Shown one piece after another: positions 1 through 5,999 of a stretch of 8,916 bases of DNA. This DNA comes from Oscillospiraceae bacterium (GTDB lineage Bacteria; Bacillota; Clostridia; Oscillospirales; Ruminococcaceae): positions 1-8,916 of the forward strand of contig JAEDJF010000062.1 in assembly GCA_016296485.1 (NCBI GenBank). Direction: 5' to 3'. The notes under the pieces are model-generated. The model saw only the letters and a list, made by a program, of their open reading frames with translations, searched no databases and had not been told where the DNA came from. The translations under genes were made by a program, and so were the position numbers. The first letter of the stretch is position 1. Each line of letters begins with the position of its first letter.

Positions 1-39
1 GCTGCCTTGAGCTCCACAAGATCTGAGCAAATATCTTAA
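1..39 (+). other. Possible 3' tail of an upstream gene (reading frame uncertain)
   Basis: Two + strand frames are open from the left edge. One ends at a TAA at 37-39 (last residues SEQIS) and the other at a TGA at 24-26 (last residues LELHKI). A gene in the same direction upstream is plausible because the NusG II and Gx-transporter genes usually sit downstream of redox-related genes. The fragment is too short to choose a frame or name a product. Confidence 0.2.
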
Positions 40-50
40 AACAAAGGAAA

Positions 51-80
51 GCGGCGCGCCGTCTTCGGTCGGCGCGCCGC
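51..80 (+). other. Very stable GC-rich hairpin with a UUCG-type loop
   Basis: The arms GCGGCGCGCC (51-60) and GGCGCGCCGC (71-80) are perfect reverse complements. G61 can also pair with C70, and C63-G68 can close a UUCG tetraloop after one T-T mismatch. On the + strand no T-run follows, so it is not a textbook terminator for upstream transcription. On the minus strand it would be followed by a T-rich stretch, but no minus-strand gene is seen here. It lies between an SD-like AAAGGA (43-48) and the ATG at 94, so it may affect translation of the next gene or stabilise mRNA ends. Confidence 0.6.
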
Positions 81-93
81 TCGCGAATTATCT

Positions 94-477
94 ATGAAGC
101 TTTTTAAAGATAAAAAAATCCGAAACGACTTTATTCTTATCGCCGCCGTTCTGATTGCCGCCCTGGGGATTTGGCTCGGGGTTGAGCTTTCAAAGGAGGA
201 GGGCGCCTTCGCCGTCGTCGTTGTTGACGGCGTCGAAACGGCGAAATATCCTCTCGACAGGGACGCCGAAATCCGCCTTGAGAGCGAAAACGGCGGGTAC
301 AATATCCTTGTCATCAAAGACGGCTCTGCAGACGTTGCCGAGGCTTCCTGTCCCGACAAAATCTGCGTCAACCAGCATTCCATTGACAAAACCGGGGAGA
401 CCATCACCTGCCTTCCCAACAAAACAGTTATTAAAATAATCGGTGCCGGCGAAGCCGAAATCGATTTTGTGTCGTGA
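94..477 (+). CDS. Membrane-anchored NusG II domain protein
   Basis: This 127-residue protein has a basic N-terminus (MKLFKDKKIR), one membrane segment at about 12-31, and an extracytoplasmic domain of the NusG II type (Pfam NusG_II). The family hallmark is visible as CPDKIC (C86, C91) followed by G-E-T-I-TCLPN with C106. Length is normal for the family. The biochemical role is not established. In Clostridia such genes commonly neighbour Gx-transporter, ApbE or Rnf-type redox genes, so a link to membrane redox or quinone biology is inference. The ATG at 94 is the only reasonable start, because the frame closes upstream at 37-39 with no other start codon between. No SD lies within 15 bases of it; the nearest purine-rich sequence is beyond the hairpin at 51-80. 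The gene ends with tandem stops (TGATAG), 6 bases before the next gene. Confidence 0.85.
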   Translation: MKLFKDKKIRNDFILIAAVLIAALGIWLGVELSKEEGAFAVVVVDGVETAKYPLDRDAEIRLESENGGYNILVIKDGSADVAEASCPDKICVNQHSIDKTGETITCLPNKTVIKIIGAGEAEIDFVS

Positions 478-483
478 TAGCTT

Positions 484-972
484 ATGAAGATTAAAAGAGT
501 TGCTTTTCTCGGTCTTACTATTGCTTTGGCCATGATAATGTCCTATATCGAGACCCTTTTTCCCCTGAACTTCGCCGTTCCGGGAATCAAAATGGGGCTC
601 GCTAATATCGTGATTATTTTCGTGCTCTACCGAATGAGCTTCGGGGACGCCTGTATCGTTTCCCTTGTGAGGGTTTTCCTTGTGTCCCTCCTTTTCGGAA
701 ACGTGATGGCGCTGGCTTACAGCCTTGCGGGAGCAGCGCTTTCGCTCCTCGTGATGTACCTGCTCAAAAAGTCGGACAAGTTCTCCGTCATCGGCGTGAG
801 CATCACCGGCGCTGTGATGCACAACGTCGGGCAAATCATTATGGCTGTGATAATTATGGGAACGGAACAAATCGCCTATTACCTCCCCGCTCTGGCGGTT
901 TCCGGAACGATTTCCGGAATCCTCATCGGCGTCGTTTCCTCCCTTGTGATAAAAAGGATAAAGAAAATATGA
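484..972 (+). CDS. Gx transporter / heptaprenyl diphosphate synthase component I-like membrane protein
   Basis: This 162-residue, almost wholly hydrophobic protein has about five membrane segments. It shows the conserved marks of the Gx transporter family (Pfam Hpre_diP_synt_I): PGIKMGLAN at 33-41, LAYSLAGA at 77-84 and HNVGQ at 113-117. The family resembles small S-component-like transporters. The older name 'heptaprenyl diphosphate synthase component I' comes from annotation of related sequences, and substrate and activity remain uncertain. The start is 6 bases after the stop of the NusG II gene with no good SD, which suggests translational coupling. The pair is a recurring neighbourhood in Clostridia (established knowledge) and is cotranscribed here by arrangement. 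A strong terminator follows at once. Confidence 0.85.
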   Translation: MKIKRVAFLGLTIALAMIMSYIETLFPLNFAVPGIKMGLANIVIIFVLYRMSFGDACIVSLVRVFLVSLLFGNVMALAYSLAGAALSLLVMYLLKKSDKFSVIGVSITGAVMHNVGQIIMAVIIMGTEQIAYYLPALAVSGTISGILIGVVSSLVIKRIKKI

Positions 973-976
973 AGCG

Positions 977-1012
977 AAAAGGTCCTGTTCCAAATGGAAC
1001 AGGACCTTTTTT
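977..1012 (+). terminator. Bidirectional intrinsic terminator between convergent genes
   Basis: A perfect 15-bp stem pairs 977-991 (AAAAGGTCCTGTTCC) with 996-1010, with loop AAAT. Six T residues (1007-1012) end the + strand side, and an A-run on the 5' arm gives the T-run for the minus strand. It closes the Gx-transporter gene (stop 970-972) and also the minus-strand gene whose stop codon starts at 1013. Confidence 0.92.
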
Positions 1013-1268
1013 ATACGGTTTCCGCCGCTTCAATTATCAAATCGCGGATAACGTCCCCCGCCTGGACGACGGATACGCCGTTTTCCGTCAAAACCCGTGA
1101 AAGCCTTTCGGCAAAATTTTTATCAAAGGTGAGCCTTTCAGCGCTGAAGGTCTCCCCGGTGGCGGCGTCCCTTCCGTTTATTCCGTAGGACGTAATTTCG
1201 CCGAGATATTTGTCCTTTACTCTCGTTTCCGTAATTTCATACACTGGGTCAATAGTGCCCGCTTTCAA
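1011..1268 (-). CDS. Small DUF6514-like protein
   Basis: The protein has 85 residues from the chosen TTG start. The pattern VYEITETRV..., TSYGINGRDAATGE..., a middle segment DKNFAERLSRVL and a C-terminal VQAGDVIRDLI resembles the DUF6514 family of small cytoplasmic proteins in Clostridia, whose function is unknown. There is no signal peptide, membrane segment or metal-binding motif. The start is TTG at 1268-1266, because a strong AGGAGG (1281-1276 on the minus strand) lies 7 bases upstream. The ATG at 1310 would put that SD inside the gene and add AT-rich, family-unlike residues (MYIHYNNIQ). A promoter overlaps the region just upstream. The gene stands alone and converges on the Gx-transporter gene. 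Family assignment is from memory of the pattern and is moderate. Confidence 0.75.
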   Translation of the reverse strand: MKAGTIDPVYEITETRVKDKYLGEITSYGINGRDAATGETFSAERLTFDKNFAERLSRVLTENGVSVVQAGDVIRDLIIEAAETV

Positions 1269-1275
1269 TTTTATT

Positions 1276-1281
1276 CCTCCT
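1276..1281 (-). promoter_or_regulatory. Shine-Dalgarno AGGAGG that decides the TTG start
   Basis: The minus strand reads AGGAGG 7 bases before the TTG at 1268. This is the best SD in the vicinity and argues against the upstream in-frame ATG at 1310. Confidence 0.8.
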
Positions 1282-1292
1282 AATTGTATATT

Positions 1293-1321
1293 ATTATAAT
1301 GTATATACATATTAATATCAT
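1293..1321 (-). promoter_or_regulatory. Promoter of the DUF6514-like gene with a palindromic spacer
   Basis: The minus strand has a perfect TATAAT (1298-1293) with a weak -35 ATGATA (1321-1316) at 17 bases. The spacer holds the 12-bp perfect palindrome ATGTATATACAT (1299-1310), which could be an operator or simply AT-rich DNA. The leader before the SD would be very short. Confidence 0.5.
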
Positions 1322-1539
1322 TTTCCGCGGCGCTCTAATATTTTATCTCAATTTCTGGAATTTTTTAATGCCTGGGTGTGCCGCGAAATCCACAAAAATA
1401 TTTTCGCCTATTAGTATATTATTACCTTTTACCCGTGGTTTTTGGCGTTTTTTGTATTGTAAGAAGCAATAAAATTTAAAAAAGTCTTAATCTTTTTTTG
1501 CTGAAAATGCCGTTTTTTTATTTTTTGGGTTTTCTTTTC
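1322..1539. other. AT-rich intergenic stretch, no gene seen
   Basis: This stretch is far richer in A and T than the surrounding genes. From about 1425 to 1540 it is strongly T-biased on the + strand, with several runs of six or seven T. The short open frame running through it (1284-1472) has no SD and no protein-like composition. I found no riboswitch or tRNA motif and no long inverted repeat. It separates the DUF6514-like promoter from the feoAB promoter and may hold upstream promoter elements or transcript ends. Confidence 0.6.
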
Positions 1540-1568
1540 TTGACATTGGAGTTTGGCTGTGCTAACCT
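1540..1568 (+). promoter_or_regulatory. Probable feoAB promoter
   Basis: A perfect -35 TTGACA (1540-1545) is followed at 17 bases by a weak -10 TAACCT (1563-1568). The -10 falls within the first half-site of the operator described at 1562-1597, so a bound repressor would block RNA polymerase. An alternative -10 at TTATAT (1568-1573) has a poor 22-base spacing. Confidence 0.6.
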
Positions 1569-1597
1569 TATATCATACAAGGTTAGTCAAACCTAAC
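1562..1597 (+). promoter_or_regulatory. DtxR/IdeR-like iron operator upstream of feoA
   Basis: AGGTTAGTCAAACCT (1580-1594) matches the core of the DtxR/IdeR consensus, AGGTTAGCCTAACCT, at 13 of 15 positions. A third half-site lies upstream: CTAACCTT (1562-1569) is the exact inverse of AAGGTTAG (1579-1586), 9 bases apart. The cluster spans the probable -10 and the start of the transcript, just upstream of the feoA SD. The expected logic, from known family members, is repression by a metal-loaded DtxR-family regulator when Fe(II) is plentiful. The regulator is not in this window. Confidence 0.65.
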
Positions 1598-1612
1598 TAA
1601 CGGAGGTACATA

Positions 1613-1852
1613 ATGACTCTCAATAATCTTGAAATTGGGAAAAAAGCGGTTATCACCAAGGTCGGCGGAGAGGGCGCGCTGCGCCTTCGGCTCCTCGATA
1701 TGGGGATAATCCCGAAAACCGAGGTTTCCGTCTATAAGGTCGCGCCCCTCGGCGACCCGATAGAAATACATCTAAGGGGCTACTCCCTCACCATAAGAAA
1801 GGACGACGCCGAGCAAATCGAGGTCGTCCCGAAAGAAGGTGACGCGAAATGA
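1613..1852 (+). CDS. feoA: Ferrous iron transport protein A
   Basis: This 79-residue cytoplasmic protein is a single SH3-like FeoA domain. Family features are LNNLEIGKKAVITKVGG at the start, the LRLRLLDMGIIPKTEV segment in the middle, and GDPIEIHLRGYSLTIRKDDAEQI toward the end. FeoA supports Fe(II) uptake by FeoB; its exact role (regulator, or part of the FeoB complex) is not settled. The start is supported by CGGAGGT (1601-1607) 5 bases upstream. The stop overlaps the feoB start by 4 bases (ATGA), typical of translational coupling. Expression is expected to follow iron through the DtxR-like operator upstream. Confidence 0.96.
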   Translation: MTLNNLEIGKKAVITKVGGEGALRLRLLDMGIIPKTEVSVYKVAPLGDPIEIHLRGYSLTIRKDDAEQIEVVPKEGDAK

Positions 1853-3855
1853 TTTTTGCCCTTGCGGGAAACCAGAACTGCGGAAAAACAACGCTTTTTA
1901 ACTGCCTCACCGGCTCGAACCAGCACGTAGGCAACTTCCCCGGCGTCACCGTTGACCAAAAGATGGGCGCCGTAAAGGGCGCCCGGGATTGCACGGTGGT
2001 GGACCTTCCCGGCGTTTACTCCATAAGACCCTACACCAGCGAGGAAATCGTCACCCGGGACTTCATTTTGAGCGGACACCCGGACGGAATAATTAATATC
2101 GTTGACGCCACGAACATCGAGCGGAACCTCTACCTCACGCTCCAGCTTCTCGAGCTCAAAATCCCCACGGTCATCGCCCTCAATATGATGGACGAGGTGC
2201 GGGAAAACGGCGGCTCCGTCAATATTCCGGAGTTTTCAAGGCTTATGGGCGTTCCCGTTGTTCCCATTAGCGCCGCAAAGAACGAGGGCATTGCCGAGCT
2301 CGTTGACAAGGCGGTGGAGATTGCCCGGGGCAGGGTCCTTCCGAAGGTCATCGACTTTTGCGACGAGGGACCGATACACCGCTGTATCCACTCCCTCTCC
2401 CACGTAGTTGAGGACCACGCGGAGAAAAACGGGATTCCACCGCGCTTCGCGGCGGTTAAGCTCATTGAGGACGACCGGGAGGTCATTTCCGCCCTCGGGC
2501 TCGACGAAAACGAGCTGGAGCTCGCGGAACACGACATAATCCAGATGGAGACCGAGGAGGACCTCGACCGCAACGCCGCCATGGCGACAATGCGGTACGA
2601 CTTCATCGAAAAGGTCTGCCGCGCGACGGTCAAAAAGCCCCACGAGAGCAAGGAGCGGCTCCGCAGTCTTAAAATCGACAAAATCGTGACGAACAAATAT
2701 CTCGCGCTGCCGGTTTTCTTCGGGGTGATGTTCCTCATCTTCTGGCTCACCTTCGGGGTCATCGGCTCCTTCCTTTCGGACCTTATGGCTCTTGGAATTG
2801 ATTTTGTCACGGAGCTTGCGGACTCCGCCCTCACCGCCTACGGCATAAACCCGGTGGTGCAGAGCCTCGTTATCGACGGCGTTTTCGCCGGGGTCGGAAG
2901 CGTGCTCAGCTTCCTCCCGCTCATAGTGGTGCTCTTTTTCTTCCTCTCGATTCTCGAGGACACGGGATATATGGCGAGGGTCGCCTTCGTTATGGATAAA
3001 CTGCTCCGAAAAATCGGACTTTCCGGGCGGAGCTTCGTCCCGATGCTCATCGGCTTCGGCTGCACCGTCCCGGCAATAATGGCGACCCGGACCCTTTCCT
3101 CCGAGCGCGACAGGAGAATGACCATTCTCCTCACGCCCTTTATGAGCTGCAGCGCCAAAATTCCGATTTACGCCGTCTTTTCTGCGGCGTTCTTCCCGGA
3201 GCACGCCGCCCTCGCGATGATTTCCCTCTACGCCGGAGGCATAGTTCTTGCGGTGCTGCTGGCGCTGGTGCTCAAGAAAACCGCCTTTAGAGGAAAGCCC
3301 GTTCCCTTCGTAATGGAACTTCCTAACTACCGTTTCCCGACGGCAAAGAGCGTCGGGCTCCTCCTTTGGGAAAAGACCAAGGATTTCATCACGAAGGCGT
3401 TCACAGTCATTTTCGTTGCGACGGTCATCATCTGGTTCCTCCAGACCTTCGACACGAGACTCAACGTCGTCGAAAACAGCGCGGACAGCATTCTTGCCGC
3501 CATCGGAAGGGTCATTTCCCCGGTATTTATTCCGCTTGGCTTTAACGACTGGCGGATAACCACCTCCCTCATAAGCGGTTTCACCGCGAAAGAGGCGGTG
3601 GTGAGCACCCTCGGCGTACTCACCGGAACGAGCACCGCCGAGCTCAGCTCCGTGCTCAGCGCCATGTTCTCCCCCGCTTCTGCGGTCAGCTTCCTTGTGT
3701 TCACGCTTCTTTATACTCCCTGCGTAGCGGCGGTTGCGACCATCAAAAAGGAGCTCAACTCCTCCCTCGCGACGGTGGGAACAGTGATTTTCCAGTGCGC
3801 CGTTGCCTGGGTCTGCGGCGCCGCCGTTTACCAGATAGCGCAACTATTCATATGA
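1849..3855 (+). CDS. feoB: Ferrous iron transporter FeoB
   Basis: This 668-residue inner-membrane Fe(II) transporter carries an N-terminal GTPase. G-motifs are in order and intact: G1 GNQNCGKT at 7-14, G2 threonine in PGVTVD (T34), G3 DLPG at 52-55, G4 NMMD at 112-115 and G5 SAAKNEG at 141-147. A helical guanine-dissociation-inhibitor-like segment (about 165-270) leads to the membrane part from about residue 283. It contains the two gate regions: GFGCTVPAI at 402-410, with C405, and SCSAKIP at 433-439, with C434, both typical of FeoB. Length is normal and no key residue is missing. The gene is coupled to feoA by a 4-base overlap and followed 9 bases later by a FeoB-associated peptide gene. 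A long open frame on the opposite strand here is a codon-bias shadow. Confidence 0.97.
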   Translation: MIFALAGNQNCGKTTLFNCLTGSNQHVGNFPGVTVDQKMGAVKGARDCTVVDLPGVYSIRPYTSEEIVTRDFILSGHPDGIINIVDATNIERNLYLTLQLLELKIPTVIALNMMDEVRENGGSVNIPEFSRLMGVPVVPISAAKNEGIAELVDKAVEIARGRVLPKVIDFCDEGPIHRCIHSLSHVVEDHAEKNGIPPRFAAVKLIEDDREVISALGLDENELELAEHDIIQMETEEDLDRNAAMATMRYDFIEKVCRATVKKPHESKERLRSLKIDKIVTNKYLALPVFFGVMFLIFWLTFGVIGSFLSDLMALGIDFVTELADSALTAYGINPVVQSLVIDGVFAGVGSVLSFLPLIVVLFFFLSILEDTGYMARVAFVMDKLLRKIGLSGRSFVPMLIGFGCTVPAIMATRTLSSERDRRMTILLTPFMSCSAKIPIYAVFSAAFFPEHAALAMISLYAGGIVLAVLLALVLKKTAFRGKPVPFVMELPNYRFPTAKSVGLLLWEKTKDFITKAFTVIFVATVIIWFLQTFDTRLNVVENSADSILAAIGRVISPVFIPLGFNDWRITTSLISGFTAKEAVVSTLGVLTGTSTAELSSVLSAMFSPASAVSFLVFTLLYTPCVAAVATIKKELNSSLATVGTVIFQCAVAWVCGAAVYQIAQLFI

Positions 3856-3864
3856 GGTGATTTT

Positions 3865-4020
3865 ATGCAGCTTTCCGATTATCTTATTCTCGCGGGCATC
3901 GCCCTTCTCTTGGTGGCGGCGGTCCGCGCAAGCGTCAAGCGCCGCAAAAAGGGCGGCTGCGGCTGTGGCTGCGGCGGGTGCTCCGGCTGCAGCGGCTGCG
4001 GAAACAAAGATAAAGAATAA
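3865..4020 (+). CDS. FeoB-associated Cys-rich membrane protein
   Basis: This 51-residue gene has one N-terminal membrane helix (about 6-21, YLILAGIALLLVAAV), a basic stretch (VKRRKK) and a cluster of six cysteines (32, 34, 36, 39, 42, 45) alternating with glycine, then a charged tail. This layout matches the 'FeoB-associated Cys-rich membrane protein' family found right after feoB in many Clostridia. A role in metal handling or in stabilising FeoB is inferred, not proven. GAGGTGA (3854-3860) overlaps the feoB stop codon and lies 4 bases before the ATG, so it is translated with the feo operon. The GC-rich Cys codons make the sequence low in complexity, but the context is strong. Confidence 0.9.
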   Translation: MQLSDYLILAGIALLLVAAVRASVKRRKKGGCGCGCGGCSGCSGCGNKDKE

Positions 4021-4023
4021 TTG

Positions 4024-4053
4024 ACTGAGCCGCCCCGACCGGGGCGGCTCAGT
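4024..4053 (+). terminator. Strong GC-rich hairpin ending the feo operon
   Basis: A 13-bp perfect stem pairs 4024-4036 (ACTGAGCCGCCCC) with 4041-4053, with loop GACC, starting 4 bases after the last feo-operon stop. The T-run is poor (TTGCTAT), so it may be a weak terminator or a 3' end stabiliser. Its 3' edge abuts the next promoter. Confidence 0.65.
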
Positions 4054-4081
4054 TGCTATACGTTCCCCTATGTGCTATACT
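4053..4081 (+). promoter_or_regulatory. Extended -10 promoter for the zinc-ribbon membrane gene
   Basis: The -35 TTGCTA (4053-4058) is 17 bases from TATACT (4076-4081). TGC just before the -10 makes an extended -10 element. Transcription would start shortly before the SD GGGAGG at 4090-4095. Confidence 0.6.
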
Positions 4082-4102
4082 TACAGACAGGGAGGGACAG
4101 CC

Positions 4103-4360
4103 GTGAATTACAGAATAAGTTATATCGTCTATTTGCCGGGCATTTTTCTTTCTATGGCTCTGATTTTCGCCGGAATGTGCTCCGGGCATACCTGGATAGC
4201 AATTGCCGGCGCGGTACTTTTTTTCCTTAACGAATTACAGCTTCTGCTTTTTTATCGCTGTCCGAAATGCGGCGCCCCGCTCAGCCTTCGGAAAGGTCCT
4301 TCGGTTTATTGCCCGAAGTGCGGCTGCCGGCTCGACTCCGAACTCAAAAAACTTAAATAA
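4103..4360 (+). CDS. Small two-helix membrane protein with a C-terminal zinc ribbon
   Basis: The protein has 85 residues from a GTG start. Two membrane segments (about 7-25 and 30-50) are followed by a cytoplasmic-type zinc ribbon made of CPKCG (C53, C56) and CPKCG (C70, C73), plus an extra C75, ending in a basic tail. I do not recognise a named family. Four-Cys ribbons of this sort usually bind one zinc and mediate protein or nucleic-acid contacts. GTG at 4103 is chosen because GGGAGG (4090-4095) lies 7 bases before it; the ATG at 4070 overlaps the -10 region and has no SD. The gene has its own promoter, so it is not clearly part of the feo operon. It converges on gdhA. Confidence 0.75.
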   Translation: MNYRISYIVYLPGIFLSMALIFAGMCSGHTWIAIAGAVLFFLNELQLLLFYRCPKCGAPLSLRKGPSVYCPKCGCRLDSELKKLK

Positions 4361-4367
4361 AAACACG

Positions 4368-4399
4368 AAAGCGGTGCGGCAAAATGCCGCACCGCTTTT
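4368..4399 (+). terminator. Bidirectional terminator between the zinc-ribbon gene and gdhA
   Basis: A 14-bp stem pairs 4368-4381 (AAAGCGGTGCGGCA) with 4385-4398, with loop AAA. Four T residues follow on the + strand. On the minus strand the stem is followed by a T-rich stretch (TTTCGTGTTTTTATTT), which fits the end of gdhA. Confidence 0.87.
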
Positions 4400-4441
4400 C
4401 GCGTCAAACAAGCCAAAATCCGATATATAGTAAAGGAGTAA

Positions 4442-5791
4442 TTAATAAACGACACCCTCGGCAATCATCGCGTCGGCGACTTTTTTGAAGCCAGCGATAT
4501 TGGCGCCCGCCTCAAGGTCGTAGCCGAAGCCGTACTCCGCCGCCGCCTCTACGCAGCTCTTATAGATATTTTTCATTATATCATCGAGGCGTCTGTCAAC
4601 TTCCTCGAAGCTCCAGCTGAGGCGCGCGCTGTTCTGGCACATTTCAAGACCCGAGGTGGCTACGCCGCCGGCGTTTGAAGCCTTTCCGGGGGCATAGAGA
4701 ACGCCCGCTTTTTTATAAACCTCTATTGCTTCGGGGGTGTTGGGCATATTCGCGCCCTCGGCGACGGCGATGGCGCCGCCGGCAACGATTGCCCTGGCGG
4801 CTTCCCCGTCGATTTCGTTCTGGGTCGCGCAGGGGAGCACAACCTCCGCCTTTACGTCGAACCACATATTTCTGCTGCCCTCGACGTATTTAGCCGTCGG
4901 GACTTCGTTTACATATTCGGAAATGGGCGCGCGGCGCTCATAGAGTTTTTCGAGCACACGGTAGTCAATACCGCTCTCGTCCGTGACGTAGCCGCAGCTG
5001 TTGCTCATGGCAACGACCTTGCCGCCGAGCTCCGTCGCTTTTTTACAGGCATAAATTGCAACGTTCCCCGCGCCGGAGACGAGCACGCGCTTGCCCTCGA
5101 AGCTCTCGCCTTTGGAGGCGAGCATCTCCCTTGTGAAATAGCAAAGACCGAAGCCCGTTGCTTCCGTTCTCACAAGGCTTCCGCCGAAGGAAAGCCCCTT
5201 GCCCGTAAGGGCGCCGGTGAACTCGTTGCGAAGTCGCTTATACTGACCGAAAAGATAGCCCACTTCCCTGCCGCCAACGCCGATATCTCCGGCAGGTACG
5301 TCCGTATCGGCACCGATGTGGCGCTGAAGCTCGGTCATAAAGCTCTGGCAAAAACGCATAATTTCCATATCGGACTTGCCCCGGGGGTCAAAGTCGCTTC
5401 CGCCCTTGGCGCCGCCCATGGGAAGCCCGGTAAGACTGTTCTTAAAGGTTTGCTCAAAGCCGAGAAATTTAATTATGGAGGCGTTTACGGAGGGGTGGAG
5501 GCGGATTCCGCCCTTGTAAGGACCGATGGCGGAGTTGAACTGGACCCGGTAGCCCCGGTTGACCCGAACCTTTCCGCTGTCGTCAACCCAGGTCACGCGA
5601 AACTGGACAAAGCGCTCCGGCTCGGAAATGCGCTCCATTATGCCCCATTTTTCGTACTCCGGGTTTCTTTCGATAACTGGTTCAAGGGAGGTAAAGACCT
5701 CTTTCACCGCCTGGAGAAATTCCTTTTCCCCGGCGTTCCTCCTTTCAACGCTTTCGTACACTCTTTCAAGATACTCACTTTTGAATGCCAT
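4442..5791 (-). CDS. gdhA: Glutamate dehydrogenase, hexameric class I
   Basis: This 449-residue enzyme interconverts 2-oxoglutarate plus ammonium and glutamate, joining carbon and nitrogen metabolism in the cytoplasm. Length is right for the ~450-residue bacterial hexamers. Substrate and catalytic residues are present: K93 in GPYKGGIRLHP, K117 in FKNSLTGLP, K129 in PMGGAKGGSDFDP and D169 in PAGDIGVG. The nucleotide-binding loop VSGAGNVAIY is at about 238-247. NADP dependence is likely for an assimilatory role, but the sequence alone does not settle NAD versus NADP. ATG at 5791 follows a G-rich SD (GGGGG, 5803-5799) 7 bases upstream. The gene is monocistronic, with its own promoter and a shared terminator. 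Confidence 0.96.
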   Translation of the reverse strand: MAFKSEYLERVYESVERRNAGEKEFLQAVKEVFTSLEPVIERNPEYEKWGIMERISEPERFVQFRVTWVDDSGKVRVNRGYRVQFNSAIGPYKGGIRLHPSVNASIIKFLGFEQTFKNSLTGLPMGGAKGGSDFDPRGKSDMEIMRFCQSFMTELQRHIGADTDVPAGDIGVGGREVGYLFGQYKRLRNEFTGALTGKGLSFGGSLVRTEATGFGLCYFTREMLASKGESFEGKRVLVSGAGNVAIYACKKATELGGKVVAMSNSCGYVTDESGIDYRVLEKLYERRAPISEYVNEVPTAKYVEGSRNMWFDVKAEVVLPCATQNEIDGEAARAIVAGGAIAVAEGANMPNTPEAIEVYKKAGVLYAPGKASNAGGVATSGLEMCQNSARLSWSFEEVDRRLDDIMKNIYKSCVEAAAEYGFGYDLEAGANIAGFKKVADAMIAEGVVY

Positions 5792-5847
5792 AAAAAATCC
5801 CCCAATTTTGAATTTTAAGACAAGCGTTTTTTCAAATACCGTAGTTT

Positions 5848-5876
5848 ATTATATGCCAACTCGGCGTAAAATGCAA
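5848..5876 (-). promoter_or_regulatory. gdhA promoter
   Basis: On the minus strand, TTGCAT (5876-5871) is 17 bases from a perfect TATAAT (5853-5848). The leader to the gdhA ATG is about 50 bases, AT-rich, with no riboswitch fold that I can see. Confidence 0.8.
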
Positions 5877-5962
5877 GTTTTATTTATCAAAAATTCAAAA
5901 CTTTCTTCCTGCATTTTTGCTTTAATTCGACATAATTTTATTCATAACGGCGCAAAACCCGT

Positions 5963-5991
5963 TTGACATAAAGTAATATATAGGTTATAAT
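5963..5991 (+). promoter_or_regulatory. Perfect-consensus promoter of rnpB
   Basis: TTGACA (5963-5968), a 17-base spacer and TATAAT (5986-5991) match the sigma-A consensus exactly. The predicted start falls at about 5998-6000, coinciding with the 5' strand of the RNase P RNA P1 helix. Confidence 0.9.
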
Positions 5992-5999
5992 TATTAACC

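Noticed and set aside
190..993. A long minus-strand open frame opposite the NusG II and Gx-transporter genes
   Set aside because: The composition is non-protein-like (His- and Asp-rich), it runs across a terminator, and both + strand genes match families.
1284..1472. Possible 62-residue + strand gene in the AT-rich stretch
   Set aside because: No SD, AT-driven hydrophobic residues, no family resemblance, and it starts inside the opposite gene's promoter.
2236..3843. A 535-codon open frame on the minus strand opposite feoB
   Set aside because: It is the codon-bias shadow of feoB. The translation is rich in Arg, Glu, Gly and His with no domain, and feoB itself has every family motif.
3954..4007. 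Gly/Cys codon repeat as a tandem-repeat or CRISPR-like element
   Set aside because: The repeats are GGC/TGC codons of the FeoB-associated peptide, in frame and with a normal start and stop.
4070..4102. ATG at 4070 as start of the zinc-ribbon gene
   Set aside because: It overlaps the promoter -10, lacks an SD and adds residues (MCYTYRQGG) unlike a membrane protein start. GTG at 4103 has a well-placed SD.
5318..5966. Plus-strand open frames opposite the 5' part of gdhA
   Set aside because: They are shadows of gdhA with no SD, and the gdhA catalytic motifs lie on the other strand.
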